Assembly: GCA_002338615.1 (NCBI GenBank)
Contig: DDIS01000196.1
Coordinates: forward strand, 1 to 14,731
Source of the DNA: Proteobacteria bacterium UBA1844
Lineage (GTDB): Bacteria; Pseudomonadota; Gammaproteobacteria; Steroidobacterales; Woeseiaceae
DNA: 14,731 bases
Reading direction: 5' to 3'
Shown here: positions 1 through 6,799 of the stretch, one piece after another
Numbering within the stretch: position 1 is the first letter of the stretch
Layout of the letters: every line of letters begins with the position of its first letter
Notes under the pieces: model-generated
Database searches by the model: none
Told to the model about the DNA's origin: nothing
The model's input: only the letters and a program-made list of their open reading frames with translations
Translations under genes and position numbers: made by a program

Positions 1-1
1 G

Positions 2-706
2 CAGCCAGGCGGCGTGCTGACCCGGGCGGGTCACACCGAAGCGGGTTGCGACCTTGCGCGACTTGCAGGACTCGAGCCTGCGGCGGTGATCGTCGAAATT
101 CTCAACCAGGACGGCAGCATGGCGCGCCGGCCCGATCTCGAGCGTTTTGGCCGTGAACGCGGCATCCGTATTGGCACGATCGCTGACCTGATTCGCTACC
201 GGCTCGAGAAGGAACGAAACGTCGAGCGCATATCCGAGGTGATGGTTGATACGGAGTACGGTGAATTCAAAATGCTCTGCTATGACGATCGAGTGAATCG
301 TGTCGTACATGTCGCGCTCGTCAAAGGAGACCTGTCCACGACGGACAACCCGCTGGTTCGCGTGCACATTCAGGACACGCTCGGCGATGTGATCGGTGTG
401 AAGAGCAGCTCGCTGGGCTGGCCGCTTGACAGTGCGATCGAGCGCATCAGCAAGGAGGACGTGGGTGTCATCGTATTGCTGCGCGGACAGGAGAATGCGC
501 GCGAGTTCATAGAGGCGGTCGAAAGTCTTGGTGACTCTCATGATGAAGTGCGCGAACGCCGATCGGGAGATGCCGTGCTGCGGACTTACGGTATCGGTGC
601 GCAAATACTGAGAGATCTCGGCCTGAGCAAGATCCGTGTATTATCGGCGCCCAAACACATGTATGCGATTTCGGGTTTCGATCTCGAGATTACGGAATAC
701 GTTTAA
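2..706 (+). CDS. ribB: 3,4-dihydroxy-2-butanone-4-phosphate synthase with degenerate GTP cyclohydrolase II-like domain (5' truncated)
   Basis: The reading frame is open from base 2, so the gene starts left of the window; 234 codons remain. The first part is the C-terminal end of a DHBP synthase, which turns ribulose 5-phosphate into the four-carbon precursor of riboflavin: the substrate-binding GHTEA is at nt 29-43 and the acidic [12 protein letters not shown] segment at nt 92-127. From about nt 225 the protein continues into a GTP cyclohydrolase II fold (LVRVH at nt 353-367, YGIGAQIL near nt 589-612). The three zinc cysteines expected in the segment after LVRVH are absent (SSSLG where CDCG is usual), and the NNP motif near the end is replaced by APK. 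The second domain is therefore probably not a GTP cyclohydrolase, as in the so-called RibBX proteins. It is followed by ribH 17 nt downstream. The GTG at 14 is an internal codon, not a start. Confidence 0.9.
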   Translation, partial: QPGGVLTRAGHTEAGCDLARLAGLEPAAVIVEILNQDGSMARRPDLERFGRERGIRIGTIADLIRYRLEKERNVERISEVMVDTEYGEFKMLCYDDRVNRVVHVALVKGDLSTTDNPLVRVHIQDTLGDVIGVKSSSLGWPLDSAIERISKEDVGVIVLLRGQENAREFIEAVESLGDSHDEVRERRSGDAVLRTYGIGAQILRDLGLSKIRVLSAPKHMYAISGFDLEITEYV

Positions 707-723
707 GTTCAAGGCTTCTTTTG

Positions 724-1197
724 ATGCACAAACTGAAAACCACCGAAGGCGATACCCAGGTGCGGGATGCGCGCTTCGCTATCCTGGCCTCGCGATTTAA
801 TGACTATATTGTCGAGTCGTTGATCAAAGGCGCGGTGCACTGTCTGCGACAGCACGGCGCGAGCGATGCCGATATCGAGATTGTGCGCGTGCCGGGCGCA
901 TTCGAAATGCCATTGGTCGCCGCGAAACTTGCGGCGAGCCGCCGCTTTGACGGCATTATCGCGCTTGGCGCGGTTATCCGTGGCGGCACACCGCATTTTG
1001 ACTACGTTGCGGGTGAATGCGTGCGCGGTATTTCTGCGGTCGCAAGAGAGCACGGTATCCCGGTTGGTTTTGGTGTGCTGACCGTGGATACAATCGAGCA
1101 AGCTATCGAGCGTGCCGGGACCAAGGCAGGAAATAAAGGCTACGAGGCAACTCTGGCGGTCATAGAGACGGTTAACCTCCTGCGGCGCATGGCCTGA
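724..1197 (+). CDS. ribH: 6,7-dimethyl-8-ribityllumazine synthase
   Basis: Condenses the four-carbon product of RibB with the ribitylamino-pyrimidine to give lumazine, the penultimate step to riboflavin; the family forms cytoplasmic shells of 60 or 10 subunits. The 157-residue length is normal. Visible motifs are SRFN (pyrimidine-binding region) near residue 25, PGAFEMP near 58-64, [14 protein letters not shown] with the catalytic-region histidine, and [15 protein letters not shown] near the end. I chose the ATG at 724; a TTG at 721 in the same frame lies 6 nt after an AAGG and is a possible start one codon upstream. Co-transcription with the flanking genes is likely: ribB ends 17 nt before and nusB starts 3 nt after. 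Confidence 0.95.
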   Translation: MHKLKTTEGDTQVRDARFAILASRFNDYIVESLIKGAVHCLRQHGASDADIEIVRVPGAFEMPLVAAKLAASRRFDGIIALGAVIRGGTPHFDYVAGECVRGISAVAREHGIPVGFGVLTVDTIEQAIERAGTKAGNKGYEATLAVIETVNLLRRMA

Positions 1198-1200
1198 TCG

Positions 1201-1653
1201 ATGGCCGGCCACAGCGCTTCCGGCGCCCGAACCCGCGCACGCGAACTCCTGTTGCAGGCCTTGTATCAAAAGCAGATTGCCGGGCATGAGCTTGCGGAAC
1301 TTCTAAAGCAGTTTCGAGCGCAAGCGGCGTATGAGCGCGTCGATGTCGAGTTTTTCGATACAGCGCTGGCCGACATCTGCAGGCAACAGCCTGAACTCGA
1401 AGTGACGATCGCCGGACTCATCGACCGCCCGCTCGAGCAACTGGATCCGGTTGAACTTGGTATCCTTCTCATCGGCGCCTACGAGTTACAGCATCGTCCT
1501 GATGTACCGTATCGCGTCGTAATTAATGAAGGTGTGAACCTCGGCAAACGCTTCGCCTCCGTCGACGGCTACAAGTACGTAAATGCCTGTCTCGACAAAG
1601 CGGCGCAGGCGCTGCGCAAGCTTGAAGTACAGGCCGGGCACGCTCGACATTAG
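1201..1653 (+). CDS. nusB: Transcription antitermination factor NusB
   Basis: NusB pairs with NusE (ribosomal protein S10) and binds boxA RNA during antitermination of rRNA operons. The 150-residue protein shows the all-helical family pattern: TRARELLLQALYQ at the N-terminus, LDPVELGILLIGAYEL in the middle, and the highly conserved PYRVVINEGVNLGKRFAS followed by DGYKYVN near the C-terminus. It starts 3 nt after the ribH stop, which suggests translational coupling because no good Shine-Dalgarno is seen. The ribH-nusB-thiL-pgpA order is the common proteobacterial arrangement. Confidence 0.95.
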   Translation: MAGHSASGARTRARELLLQALYQKQIAGHELAELLKQFRAQAAYERVDVEFFDTALADICRQQPELEVTIAGLIDRPLEQLDPVELGILLIGAYELQHRPDVPYRVVINEGVNLGKRFASVDGYKYVNACLDKAAQALRKLEVQAGHARH

Positions 1654-1685
1654 TACCAGGCCCGACACGCTGCCAGCGAGATGCT

Positions 1686-2621
1686 ATGGACGAATTTGAA
1701 CTGATACGGCGCTACTTCGACAGGGCGAATACGCGCGCTGACGTTGTCGTTGGTATCGGAGATGATGGTGCCGTGGTCGTGCCAACACCCGCTATGCAGC
1801 AGGTTTCAGTCATTGATACGATGGTCGAAGGCGTGCACTTCCCACAGCACTTCAACCCGGCAGATGTCGGTTACCGCGCAGTCGCGGTGAATCTTTCGGA
1901 TATTGCGGCGATGGGTGCCACACCACGCTGGATGACCCTGGCCTTGTCGATGCCGGTGGCCGATGCGGAGTGGCTCGCATTGTTCGCCGAGGGTCTGCAT
2001 ACCGCGGCTGCCGAATTCGATGTTGCATTGATTGGCGGTGATACGACGCGCGCACCGGTCACGGTTGTGACCGTGCAGGTGAGCGGCGAAGTACGCCACG
2101 GCACGGCACTGTTGCGCAGCGGCGCGAAAGCCGGCGATACAATCTATGTCACCGGAACGTTGGGTGACTCCGCGGCCGGTTTGCAGGGCCTCGAAGCAGG
2201 CCGGCCCGTGAAAGAATTGCTCAGTCGCTATGCGAGGCCCTCGGCGCGAGTCAATTACGGGCGCAGCCTGATCGGGCATGCATCCGCCGCCATCGACATT
2301 TCCGACGGCCTGTACGGCGATTTGAGTAAATTGCTGGCGGCCAGTGGCGTTGGCGCAGAATTAGACCTCGACGCACTGCCAATCTCAAGGTCACTGGCTG
2401 AACATTTCGATGCAGCAGACTGTCGGTCATTCGCTCTTACCGGAGGCGATGATTACGAGCTGTGTTTTACCGCGCCCGGCAGGCTACCTGATCCCGGAAT
2501 CCTGACGGTCACCGCTATTGGCAAAGTGACAGAAGCCCGGGATATCGTCTGTACAGAAAACGGTCGACCGGTTCCCTTCAGCGACAGCGGATACGCGCAT
2601 TTCAAGTCGGCGGGCGCATGA
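1686..2621 (+). CDS. thiL: Thiamine-monophosphate kinase
   Basis: Phosphorylates thiamine monophosphate with ATP to give thiamine diphosphate, the last step of the pathway. At 311 residues it has the usual size. The N-terminal ATP/Mg segment GIGDDGAVV is at residues 23-31; DTMVEGVHFP, NLSDIAAMGATP and GGDTTRAP follow in the order expected for the AIR synthase-like fold, and ALTGGDDYELCFT marks the C-terminal domain. The start at 1686 has a GCGAG five bases upstream; the ATG at 1681 is out of frame. The stop overlaps the pgpA start as ATGA, indicating coupled translation. Confidence 0.95.
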   Translation: MDEFELIRRYFDRANTRADVVVGIGDDGAVVVPTPAMQQVSVIDTMVEGVHFPQHFNPADVGYRAVAVNLSDIAAMGATPRWMTLALSMPVADAEWLALFAEGLHTAAAEFDVALIGGDTTRAPVTVVTVQVSGEVRHGTALLRSGAKAGDTIYVTGTLGDSAAGLQGLEAGRPVKELLSRYARPSARVNYGRSLIGHASAAIDISDGLYGDLSKLLAASGVGAELDLDALPISRSLAEHFDAADCRSFALTGGDDYELCFTAPGRLPDPGILTVTAIGKVTEARDIVCTENGRPVPFSDSGYAHFKSAGA

Positions 2622-3106
2622 CGCGGAACGTCAGCAACCTGCGTCGCAAGGTTCTTCGCGATCCGGTCAATTTTCTTGCGTTTGGATTCGGTACCGGACT
2701 GGCACCGTATGCCCCTGGGACCTTTGGCTCGTTACCCGGACTGTTGCTCGGCTGGTTGACACTCGGCCTTGGACTTTATGTTCAATTGGCGGTGCTGGCT
2801 TTTTTGATCGTGGCCGGCATTTACCTGTGCGGCGAAAGTGCGCGGCGCATTGGTGTGCATGATCACGGCGGCATTGTTTGGGACGAGATCGCCGGTATGT
2901 ACATGACGTTGTTGTTAGCGCCGCCAAGCATCGCGGGTTTCGCTATTGCATTCGCTCTGTTTCGACTCTTCGATATTGTTAAACCCTGGCCGATTCGCGA
3001 CCTGGATCACAGACTGCGCGGAGGCCTCGGAATTATGCTTGATGACCTCGCAGCTGCTCTGTATGCCTTGCTATGTCTGGGTTTTCTGGGGTGGCTAATG
3101 CAGTAA
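2618..3106 (+). CDS. pgpA: Phosphatidylglycerophosphatase A
   Basis: An inner-membrane phosphatase that removes phosphate from phosphatidylglycerophosphate to give phosphatidylglycerol. The 162-residue sequence has the family hallmarks in order: GTGLAPYAPGTFGSLPG near residues 25-41, HDHGGIVWDEIAGM near 86-99, FRLFDIVKPWPIRDLD and GGLGIMLDDLAAA. Hydrophobic stretches at about 42-68, 98-125 and 138-160 fit membrane segments. The start overlaps the thiL stop by four bases (ATGA). The kinase gene that follows begins 14 nt after the pgpA stop and is probably co-transcribed. Confidence 0.95.
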   Translation: MTRNVSNLRRKVLRDPVNFLAFGFGTGLAPYAPGTFGSLPGLLLGWLTLGLGLYVQLAVLAFLIVAGIYLCGESARRIGVHDHGGIVWDEIAGMYMTLLLAPPSIAGFAIAFALFRLFDIVKPWPIRDLDHRLRGGLGIMLDDLAAALYALLCLGFLGWLMQ

Positions 3107-3120
3107 TCACGAGCGGAAAA

Positions 3121-4425
3121 ATGGCCAGCCCAGTTAGCGAAATAAAACGCTCGAAAGACGTGCCGGACAAGATCGGCAAATACGTCATCATTAACAAGAT
3201 TGGCAAAGGCAGCACCGGCGACGTGTACCTGTCGCACGATCCTTATTACCGCCGCGACGTAGCCATCAAGGTCTACAACATCGAGAAGAATTCCGATGCC
3301 GACCGCGCACGCGTCTCACGCAAGATGTTCTTTAACGAAGCGCACATGGTCGGGATGCTGCAGCACCCGAATATCATGCCAATCTTCGACGCCGGTGAAG
3401 AAGACGGCGCGTACTACGTCGTCACCGAGCACATCCAGGGCGCACGCACGCTGGCCGCGTACTGTCGTCCCGACAACCTGCTGCGCGTCGATGACGTGGT
3501 CGAGATCATCTACAAGTGTGCCAAGGCACTGCACTATGCACACGGCCGCGGCGTTATTCATCGCGATATCAAACCGTCCAACATAATGCTCACCATCGAC
3601 AACGACGTGCGCATTATCGATTTCGGTATTGCGATCGTCAGTGATTCGGAAGTATCGCGTATTGAAGGCATTGCGGGCAGCCCGAGTTACATGTCGCCGG
3701 AACAGGTGCAGTCCGAAGAGCTCACACTGCGCTCGGACCTGTACTCCCTGGGCGCGGTCATGTACGAGTTACTCACGGGGTTCAGACCCTTTCGGGCTGA
3801 CAATCTGTCCAAACTGTTGCACCAGATCGTGTACGCGACGCCACCACCGATTCATACCTACCGCGAAGACCTGCCCGAAGAACTCGAGGACGTGGTCGCA
3901 CGCAGTATGCTCAAAGACCCCAACAAGCGTCCTAATACCGGGGCGACAATGGCCGCGGAGCTGACCCGCGTTTACAAGAACCTGCGCCAGAAGTACGACA
4001 GCTTCGATTACCAGGAACACTTCGACCTGTTGCGGACGCTGACATTCTTTCACGAGTTCTCGCACGCGGAAATCTGGGAAGTGCTGCGTGCGTCAGACTG
4101 GCACGAATACCGCGATGGTGACGATATCGTGCGTGAAGGTGAAATCGACGATCGCTTTTACATCATCGTTTCTGGCACCGTGTCGGTCGAATCGAATGGC
4201 AGCAGTGTTGGCAGCTTGTCCAACGGCCAGTGTTTCGGCGAAACCAGCTACGTGCGTGGCGCCAAACGACAGGCGTCGATCAAAGCGAACGGTCCCGTCA
4301 CTTTGCTGCGCGTAAGCTCCACGCTGATGGAACAGGTATCGTCGAGCTGCCAGCTGCGCTTCAACAAGGTGTTCCTCCGATCGCTGATCAACCGGCTGCA
4401 AGGCAGCGGTGTAACCAACACCTGA
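3121..4425 (+). CDS. Serine/threonine protein kinase with C-terminal cyclic-nucleotide-binding domain
   Basis: A 434-residue Hanks-type kinase that appears complete and active. Visible elements are the glycine loop GKGSTGDVY (28-36), ATP-anchoring Lys50 in VAIKV, the alpha-C Glu73, HRDIKPSNIML with Asp149 as catalytic base, DFG at 167-169, SPSYMSPEQ in place of the usual APE region, and SDLYSLGAVMYELLTG. From about residue 300 to the end it is a cNMP-binding-type domain: the beta-barrel strand YRDGDDIVREGEIDDRFYII, then FGETSYVRGAKRQAS as phosphate-binding cassette with FGE at 372-374 and Arg383. No membrane segment is seen, so it is probably cytosolic. I chose ATG 3121 (a GAGCGG lies just upstream) over an ATG at 3073 inside pgpA. 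Inference: a cyclic nucleotide or other small ligand gates the kinase. No partner phosphatase or substrate is in the window. Confidence 0.88.
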   Translation: MASPVSEIKRSKDVPDKIGKYVIINKIGKGSTGDVYLSHDPYYRRDVAIKVYNIEKNSDADRARVSRKMFFNEAHMVGMLQHPNIMPIFDAGEEDGAYYVVTEHIQGARTLAAYCRPDNLLRVDDVVEIIYKCAKALHYAHGRGVIHRDIKPSNIMLTIDNDVRIIDFGIAIVSDSEVSRIEGIAGSPSYMSPEQVQSEELTLRSDLYSLGAVMYELLTGFRPFRADNLSKLLHQIVYATPPPIHTYREDLPEELEDVVARSMLKDPNKRPNTGATMAAELTRVYKNLRQKYDSFDYQEHFDLLRTLTFFHEFSHAEIWEVLRASDWHEYRDGDDIVREGEIDDRFYIIVSGTVSVESNGSSVGSLSNGQCFGETSYVRGAKRQASIKANGPVTLLRVSSTLMEQVSSSCQLRFNKVFLRSLINRLQGSGVTNT

Positions 4426-4525
4426 CACGTTTGGCATTGCGCATGGCGGCTGCGCTCCGGTGACCCAAATCCGCGGCAACGATGCAAACCTGGGTTACAC
4501 TGCCGGGATTCGAAATCATTTGCCC

Positions 4526-4530
4526 GGGGA
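4526..4530 (+). promoter_or_regulatory. Shine-Dalgarno fixing the start of the M20 hydrolase
   Basis: GGGGA lies five bases before the ATG at 4536. That ATG opens directly into a signal-peptide-like segment, so it is preferred over an in-frame ATG at 4482 whose extra 18 residues would bury the signal peptide. Confidence 0.6.
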
Positions 4531-4535
4531 TCTCC

Positions 4536-5852
4536 ATGTTAAAGCGCGCTGCCTTCCTCAATTTGCTGGTTCTGTTTCCCGCTTTTGCTATGGCATCCGA
4601 ACTCAGCGACGCGGTTCAGCAAGACTATGACGAGTATCTATGGCCTCTGTTTGATCAATTCCATCGCAATCCCGAGCTGTCGACGGTAGAAAATGAAACT
4701 GCGGCGCGCATGGCCGAGGAGCTGGAACGAGCCGGTTTCGAAGTCACAACCGGTGTTGGTGGTACGGGTGTTGTTGCGCTCATGAAAAACGGCGACGGAC
4801 CGACCGTCATGATGCGCGCCGACATGGATGGCCTGCCGGTGGAAGAGAAATCCGGACTTGAAAACGCCTCGCGCAAGCAGCAGAAGGACCCTATCACTGG
4901 CAACAACGTGTATGTGATGCACGCCTGCGGCCACGATGTGCATATCACGAGCATGGTTGGCACGGCGCGCTATATGGCGAGTCACAAAAATAGCTGGCGC
5001 GGTACCTTGATGCTGGTGGTGCAGCCGGCTGAGGAACGTGTGCTGGGTGCGGCGGCAATGAAAGCAGATGGTATCTGGGAGCGATTCGGAACCCCGGACT
5101 ATGCGCTTGCGTTTCACGTCTCGTCGAATGACGTGGCGGGCGTCATAAACATATCAGAAGGCAGCCCCTACGCTGGTGCAGATACCGTCGATATCATCAT
5201 TCACGGCGTTGGCGCGCACGGTGCGCACCCGCATCGCGGCAAGGACCCGATCGTACTCGGTAGCGAGATCGTGCTCGCATTGCAGACCCTGGTGTCGCGG
5301 GAACTATCGCCGCGCATGCCTGGTGTCGTCACGGTCGGCTCATTTCATTCAGGCACCAAGCACAACATCATTCCCGACGAAGCGCATTTGCAATTGACGG
5401 TGCGCAATACCAGCGCGGAAACTCGCGCATTGCTGCTGAGCGGCATCGAACGCATTGCTGTCAATATGGGGCGAGTCGCAGGGCTTCCCGAAGATTTGCT
5501 GCCCGAGGTTATTATTTCGGAAGAAAGCGTGCCCCCAACCATCAACGATGCCGAGCTGGCACGCCGTTTGAAAACGGCATGGGGAGAAGATATCGGTGCG
5601 GATCGAGTGGTGGATATTCCGACTCGGGGCATGGGCGCCGAAGATTTTCCGTTTTTCACGGTCGACCCGTCTATTCGCAGCGTGTACTGGGCAATCGGCG
5701 GCACTCCGGCAGAGGCATTCAAGCGCGAAGCAGAGGGTGGTGAGCCGGTGCCAAGCCATCACTCACCGTTATTCAAAATCTCTCCGGAGCCTTCCGTTAC
5801 TGCCGGGGTCGAGTCGACGGTGGTCGCGTTGCAGGAATTGATGAAGCCTTAG
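4536..5852 (+). CDS. Exported M20-family metallohydrolase (amidohydrolase/aminoacylase type)
   Basis: A 438-residue zinc-dependent peptidase/amidase of the M20 (hippurate hydrolase, IAA-amino-acid hydrolase-like) group, which splits N-acyl amino acids or related amides. The N-terminus (Lys3, Arg4, hydrophobic 5-18, AMA at 18-20) is a typical Sec signal peptide with cleavage expected after Ala20, so a periplasmic or outer location is likely. Metal-site motifs are HACGHD with Cys131 and His133, PAEE with Glu166/Glu167, His194 in FHVSSN, and a C-terminal SHHSPLF with His408/His409. The central GVGAHGAHPHRGKDP belongs to the inserted lid/dimerisation domain. The substrate cannot be told from sequence. 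It is separated by 110 nt from the kinase and is convergent with xseB, so it is probably its own transcription unit. Confidence 0.88.
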   Translation: MLKRAAFLNLLVLFPAFAMASELSDAVQQDYDEYLWPLFDQFHRNPELSTVENETAARMAEELERAGFEVTTGVGGTGVVALMKNGDGPTVMMRADMDGLPVEEKSGLENASRKQQKDPITGNNVYVMHACGHDVHITSMVGTARYMASHKNSWRGTLMLVVQPAEERVLGAAAMKADGIWERFGTPDYALAFHVSSNDVAGVINISEGSPYAGADTVDIIIHGVGAHGAHPHRGKDPIVLGSEIVLALQTLVSRELSPRMPGVVTVGSFHSGTKHNIIPDEAHLQLTVRNTSAETRALLLSGIERIAVNMGRVAGLPEDLLPEVIISEESVPPTINDAELARRLKTAWGEDIGADRVVDIPTRGMGAEDFPFFTVDPSIRSVYWAIGGTPAEAFKREAEGGEPVPSHHSPLFKISPEPSVTAGVESTVVALQELMKP

Positions 5853-5871
5853 CCGATCCAAACCCTGCGTT

Positions 5872-6108
5872 TTAATCGTCACCAACGAAATCTTCGACGA
5901 GTTCGTCGCCGCCAGCACTTTTCAGCAGAATTTCAACTTTTTGCTCGGCGTCTTTCAGGGCTGCCTGGCAGCCGCGGGTGAGTTTGATGCCCTCTTCAAA
6001 TTTCTGCATGGCTTTTTCAAGCGGGAGGTCGCCGGACTCGAGTTCCTCGACCAGTGTTTCGAGATCGGCGAGTGATTTTTCGAGATTCAGCTTTTTCTTG
6101 TTGCTCAT
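5872..6108 (-). CDS. xseB: Exodeoxyribonuclease VII small subunit
   Basis: The 78-residue helical subunit joins several copies to one XseA to form exonuclease VII, which digests single-stranded DNA. The sequence has the family core: LNLEKSLADLETLVEELESG, LPLEKAMQKFEEGIKLTR and CQAALKDAEQKVEIL. I chose the ATG at 6108, giving MSNKKKLN and the usual length near 80; a longer frame to 6168 adds an atypical glycine-rich leader. In many gammaproteobacteria xseB heads an xseB-ispA-dxs operon, but here the next gene is the convergent M20 hydrolase 19 nt away, so xseB stands alone. Confidence 0.92.
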   Translation of the reverse strand: MSNKKKLNLEKSLADLETLVEELESGDLPLEKAMQKFEEGIKLTRGCQAALKDAEQKVEILLKSAGGDELVEDFVGDD

Positions 6109-6139
6109 GTCAGTTCCGTGGCCCCAAAACCCGGCTGCT

Positions 6140-6168
6140 ACGCTACCGCCCATAATCGCTATGGTCAA
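6140..6168 (-). promoter_or_regulatory. Candidate promoter for xseB
   Basis: On the minus strand TTGACC (6168-6163, five of six to the -35 consensus) is followed after exactly 17 bases by TAGCGT (6145-6140, three of six to -10). Transcription would start near 6133, giving a leader of about 25 nt before the ATG at 6108. The -10 is weak and no experiment supports it. Confidence 0.35.
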
Positions 6169-6205
6169 TGGTTTCGACGATTGCTAAGCTCATGCCCCCG
6201 CCGCG

Positions 6206-6234
6206 TTGACAGTGCCTGTTCGTGGGACTAGAGT
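6206..6234 (+). promoter_or_regulatory. Sigma70-type promoter of the rubrerythrin operon
   Basis: A perfect -35 TTGACA (6206-6211) is separated by 17 bases from TAGAGT (6229-6234, four of six to TATAAT). The predicted start is near 6241, about 77 nt before the rubrerythrin ATG and inside the palindrome at 6239-6259. A weaker alternative uses TTGTTT at 6234 as -35. The position at the head of the rubrerythrin, iron-sulphur protein and DUF3501 genes fits an operon promoter. Confidence 0.6.
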
Positions 6235-6238
6235 TGTT

Positions 6239-6259
6239 TTATTAGACTTAGTCTAATAA
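6239..6259. promoter_or_regulatory. Perfect 21-bp palindrome, candidate operator
   Basis: TTATTAGACT at 6239-6248 and its exact reverse complement at 6250-6259 are separated by one T. It covers the predicted transcription start of the rubrerythrin promoter, the normal place for a repressor operator. AT-rich dyads of this length suit homodimeric regulators of the Fur or Rrf2 kind, which often control rubrerythrins, but the spacing does not fit the IscR type-1 site and I do not assign a regulator. No regulator gene is in the window. Confidence 0.65.
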
Positions 6260-6317
6260 TTTCATCCTGTTTTACCTGGCTTGATAATTTCAGAAAAATC
6301 ACCGTGAGGATCAAGGA

Positions 6318-6737
6318 ATGTCGCTTAAAGGCAGCAAGACCGAAACTAATTTAAAAGACGCTTTTTCCGGCGAGTCGCAAGCGAACCGCCGTTACCTGTA
6401 TTTCGCAGCAAAAGCAGACGTTGAAGGCTACAACGACGTGGCTGCTGTATTCCGCTCCACCGCCGAAGGCGAGACCGGCCACGCGCACGGCCACCTTGAA
6501 TATCTGGAAGCCGTCGGTGACCCGGCCACCGGATTGCCAATTGGCTCCACCAGTGCGAATCTCAAAGCGGCGATCGCTGGCGAGACGCACGAATACACGG
6601 ATATGTATCCGGGTATGGCGAAAACCGCTCGCGACGAGAAATTCGACGAAATCGCGGACTGGTTTGAAACGCTTGCGAAGGCAGAGCGCTCGCACGCCAA
6701 TCGTTTTCAGAAAGCACTCGACACGCTTGACGACTAA
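6318..6737 (+). CDS. Rubrerythrin-type di-iron protein lacking the rubredoxin domain
   Basis: A 139-residue four-helix ferritin-like protein that in this family reduces hydrogen peroxide at a non-haem di-iron site. The ligand set is complete: Glu19 in GESQANRRY, Glu52 and His55 (ExxH), Glu89 and Glu92 in GETHEY, and Glu123 with His126 in AERSH. Classical rubrerythrins carry a C-terminal rubredoxin domain with four cysteines; this protein ends right after the last helix and contains no cysteine at all, so electrons must come from another protein. TGAGGA at 6305-6310 is a well-placed Shine-Dalgarno, 7 nt before the ATG. It is first in a probable operon with the iron-sulphur and DUF3501 genes. 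Confidence 0.93.
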   Translation: MSLKGSKTETNLKDAFSGESQANRRYLYFAAKADVEGYNDVAAVFRSTAEGETGHAHGHLEYLEAVGDPATGLPIGSTSANLKAAIAGETHEYTDMYPGMAKTARDEKFDEIADWFETLAKAERSHANRFQKALDTLDD

Positions 6738-6770
6738 GCGCAATTGCGAACAAATTGTCCACCGGGTAGT

Positions 6771-6790
6771 GCCGGGCGATTGCGCCCGGC
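6771..6790 (+). promoter_or_regulatory. GC-rich RNA hairpin before the iron-sulphur gene
   Basis: GCCGGGCG (6771-6778) and CGCCCGGC (6783-6790) form a perfect 8-bp stem with a four-base ATTG loop, ending 9 nt before the start codon at 6800. Only three T follow (6793-6795), so it is a poor intrinsic terminator. It occupies the region where a ribosome-binding site would be, and could attenuate transcription, stabilise the rubrerythrin mRNA 3' end or limit translation of the next gene. Confidence 0.5.
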
Positions 6791-6799
6791 GCCTTTACG

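Noticed and set aside
3073..3120. N-terminal extension of the kinase from an ATG inside pgpA
   Set aside because: The 16 extra residues overlap pgpA in another frame, and ATG 3121 gives the normal short lead into the kinase domain with a purine-rich site upstream.
4426..4535. Promoter for the M20 hydrolase (TACACT at 4496-4501)
   Set aside because: No acceptable -35 at the right distance (CGCGGC region); not enough to call.
6109..6168. Longer xseB start at 6168
   Set aside because: Adds 20 atypical residues and would overlap the predicted xseB promoter; the 78-residue form matches the family length.
6739..6748. CGCAATTGCG palindrome just after rubrerythrin
   Set aside because: Ten bases is too short to be meaningful, and it lies downstream of a stop codon without promoter elements nearby.
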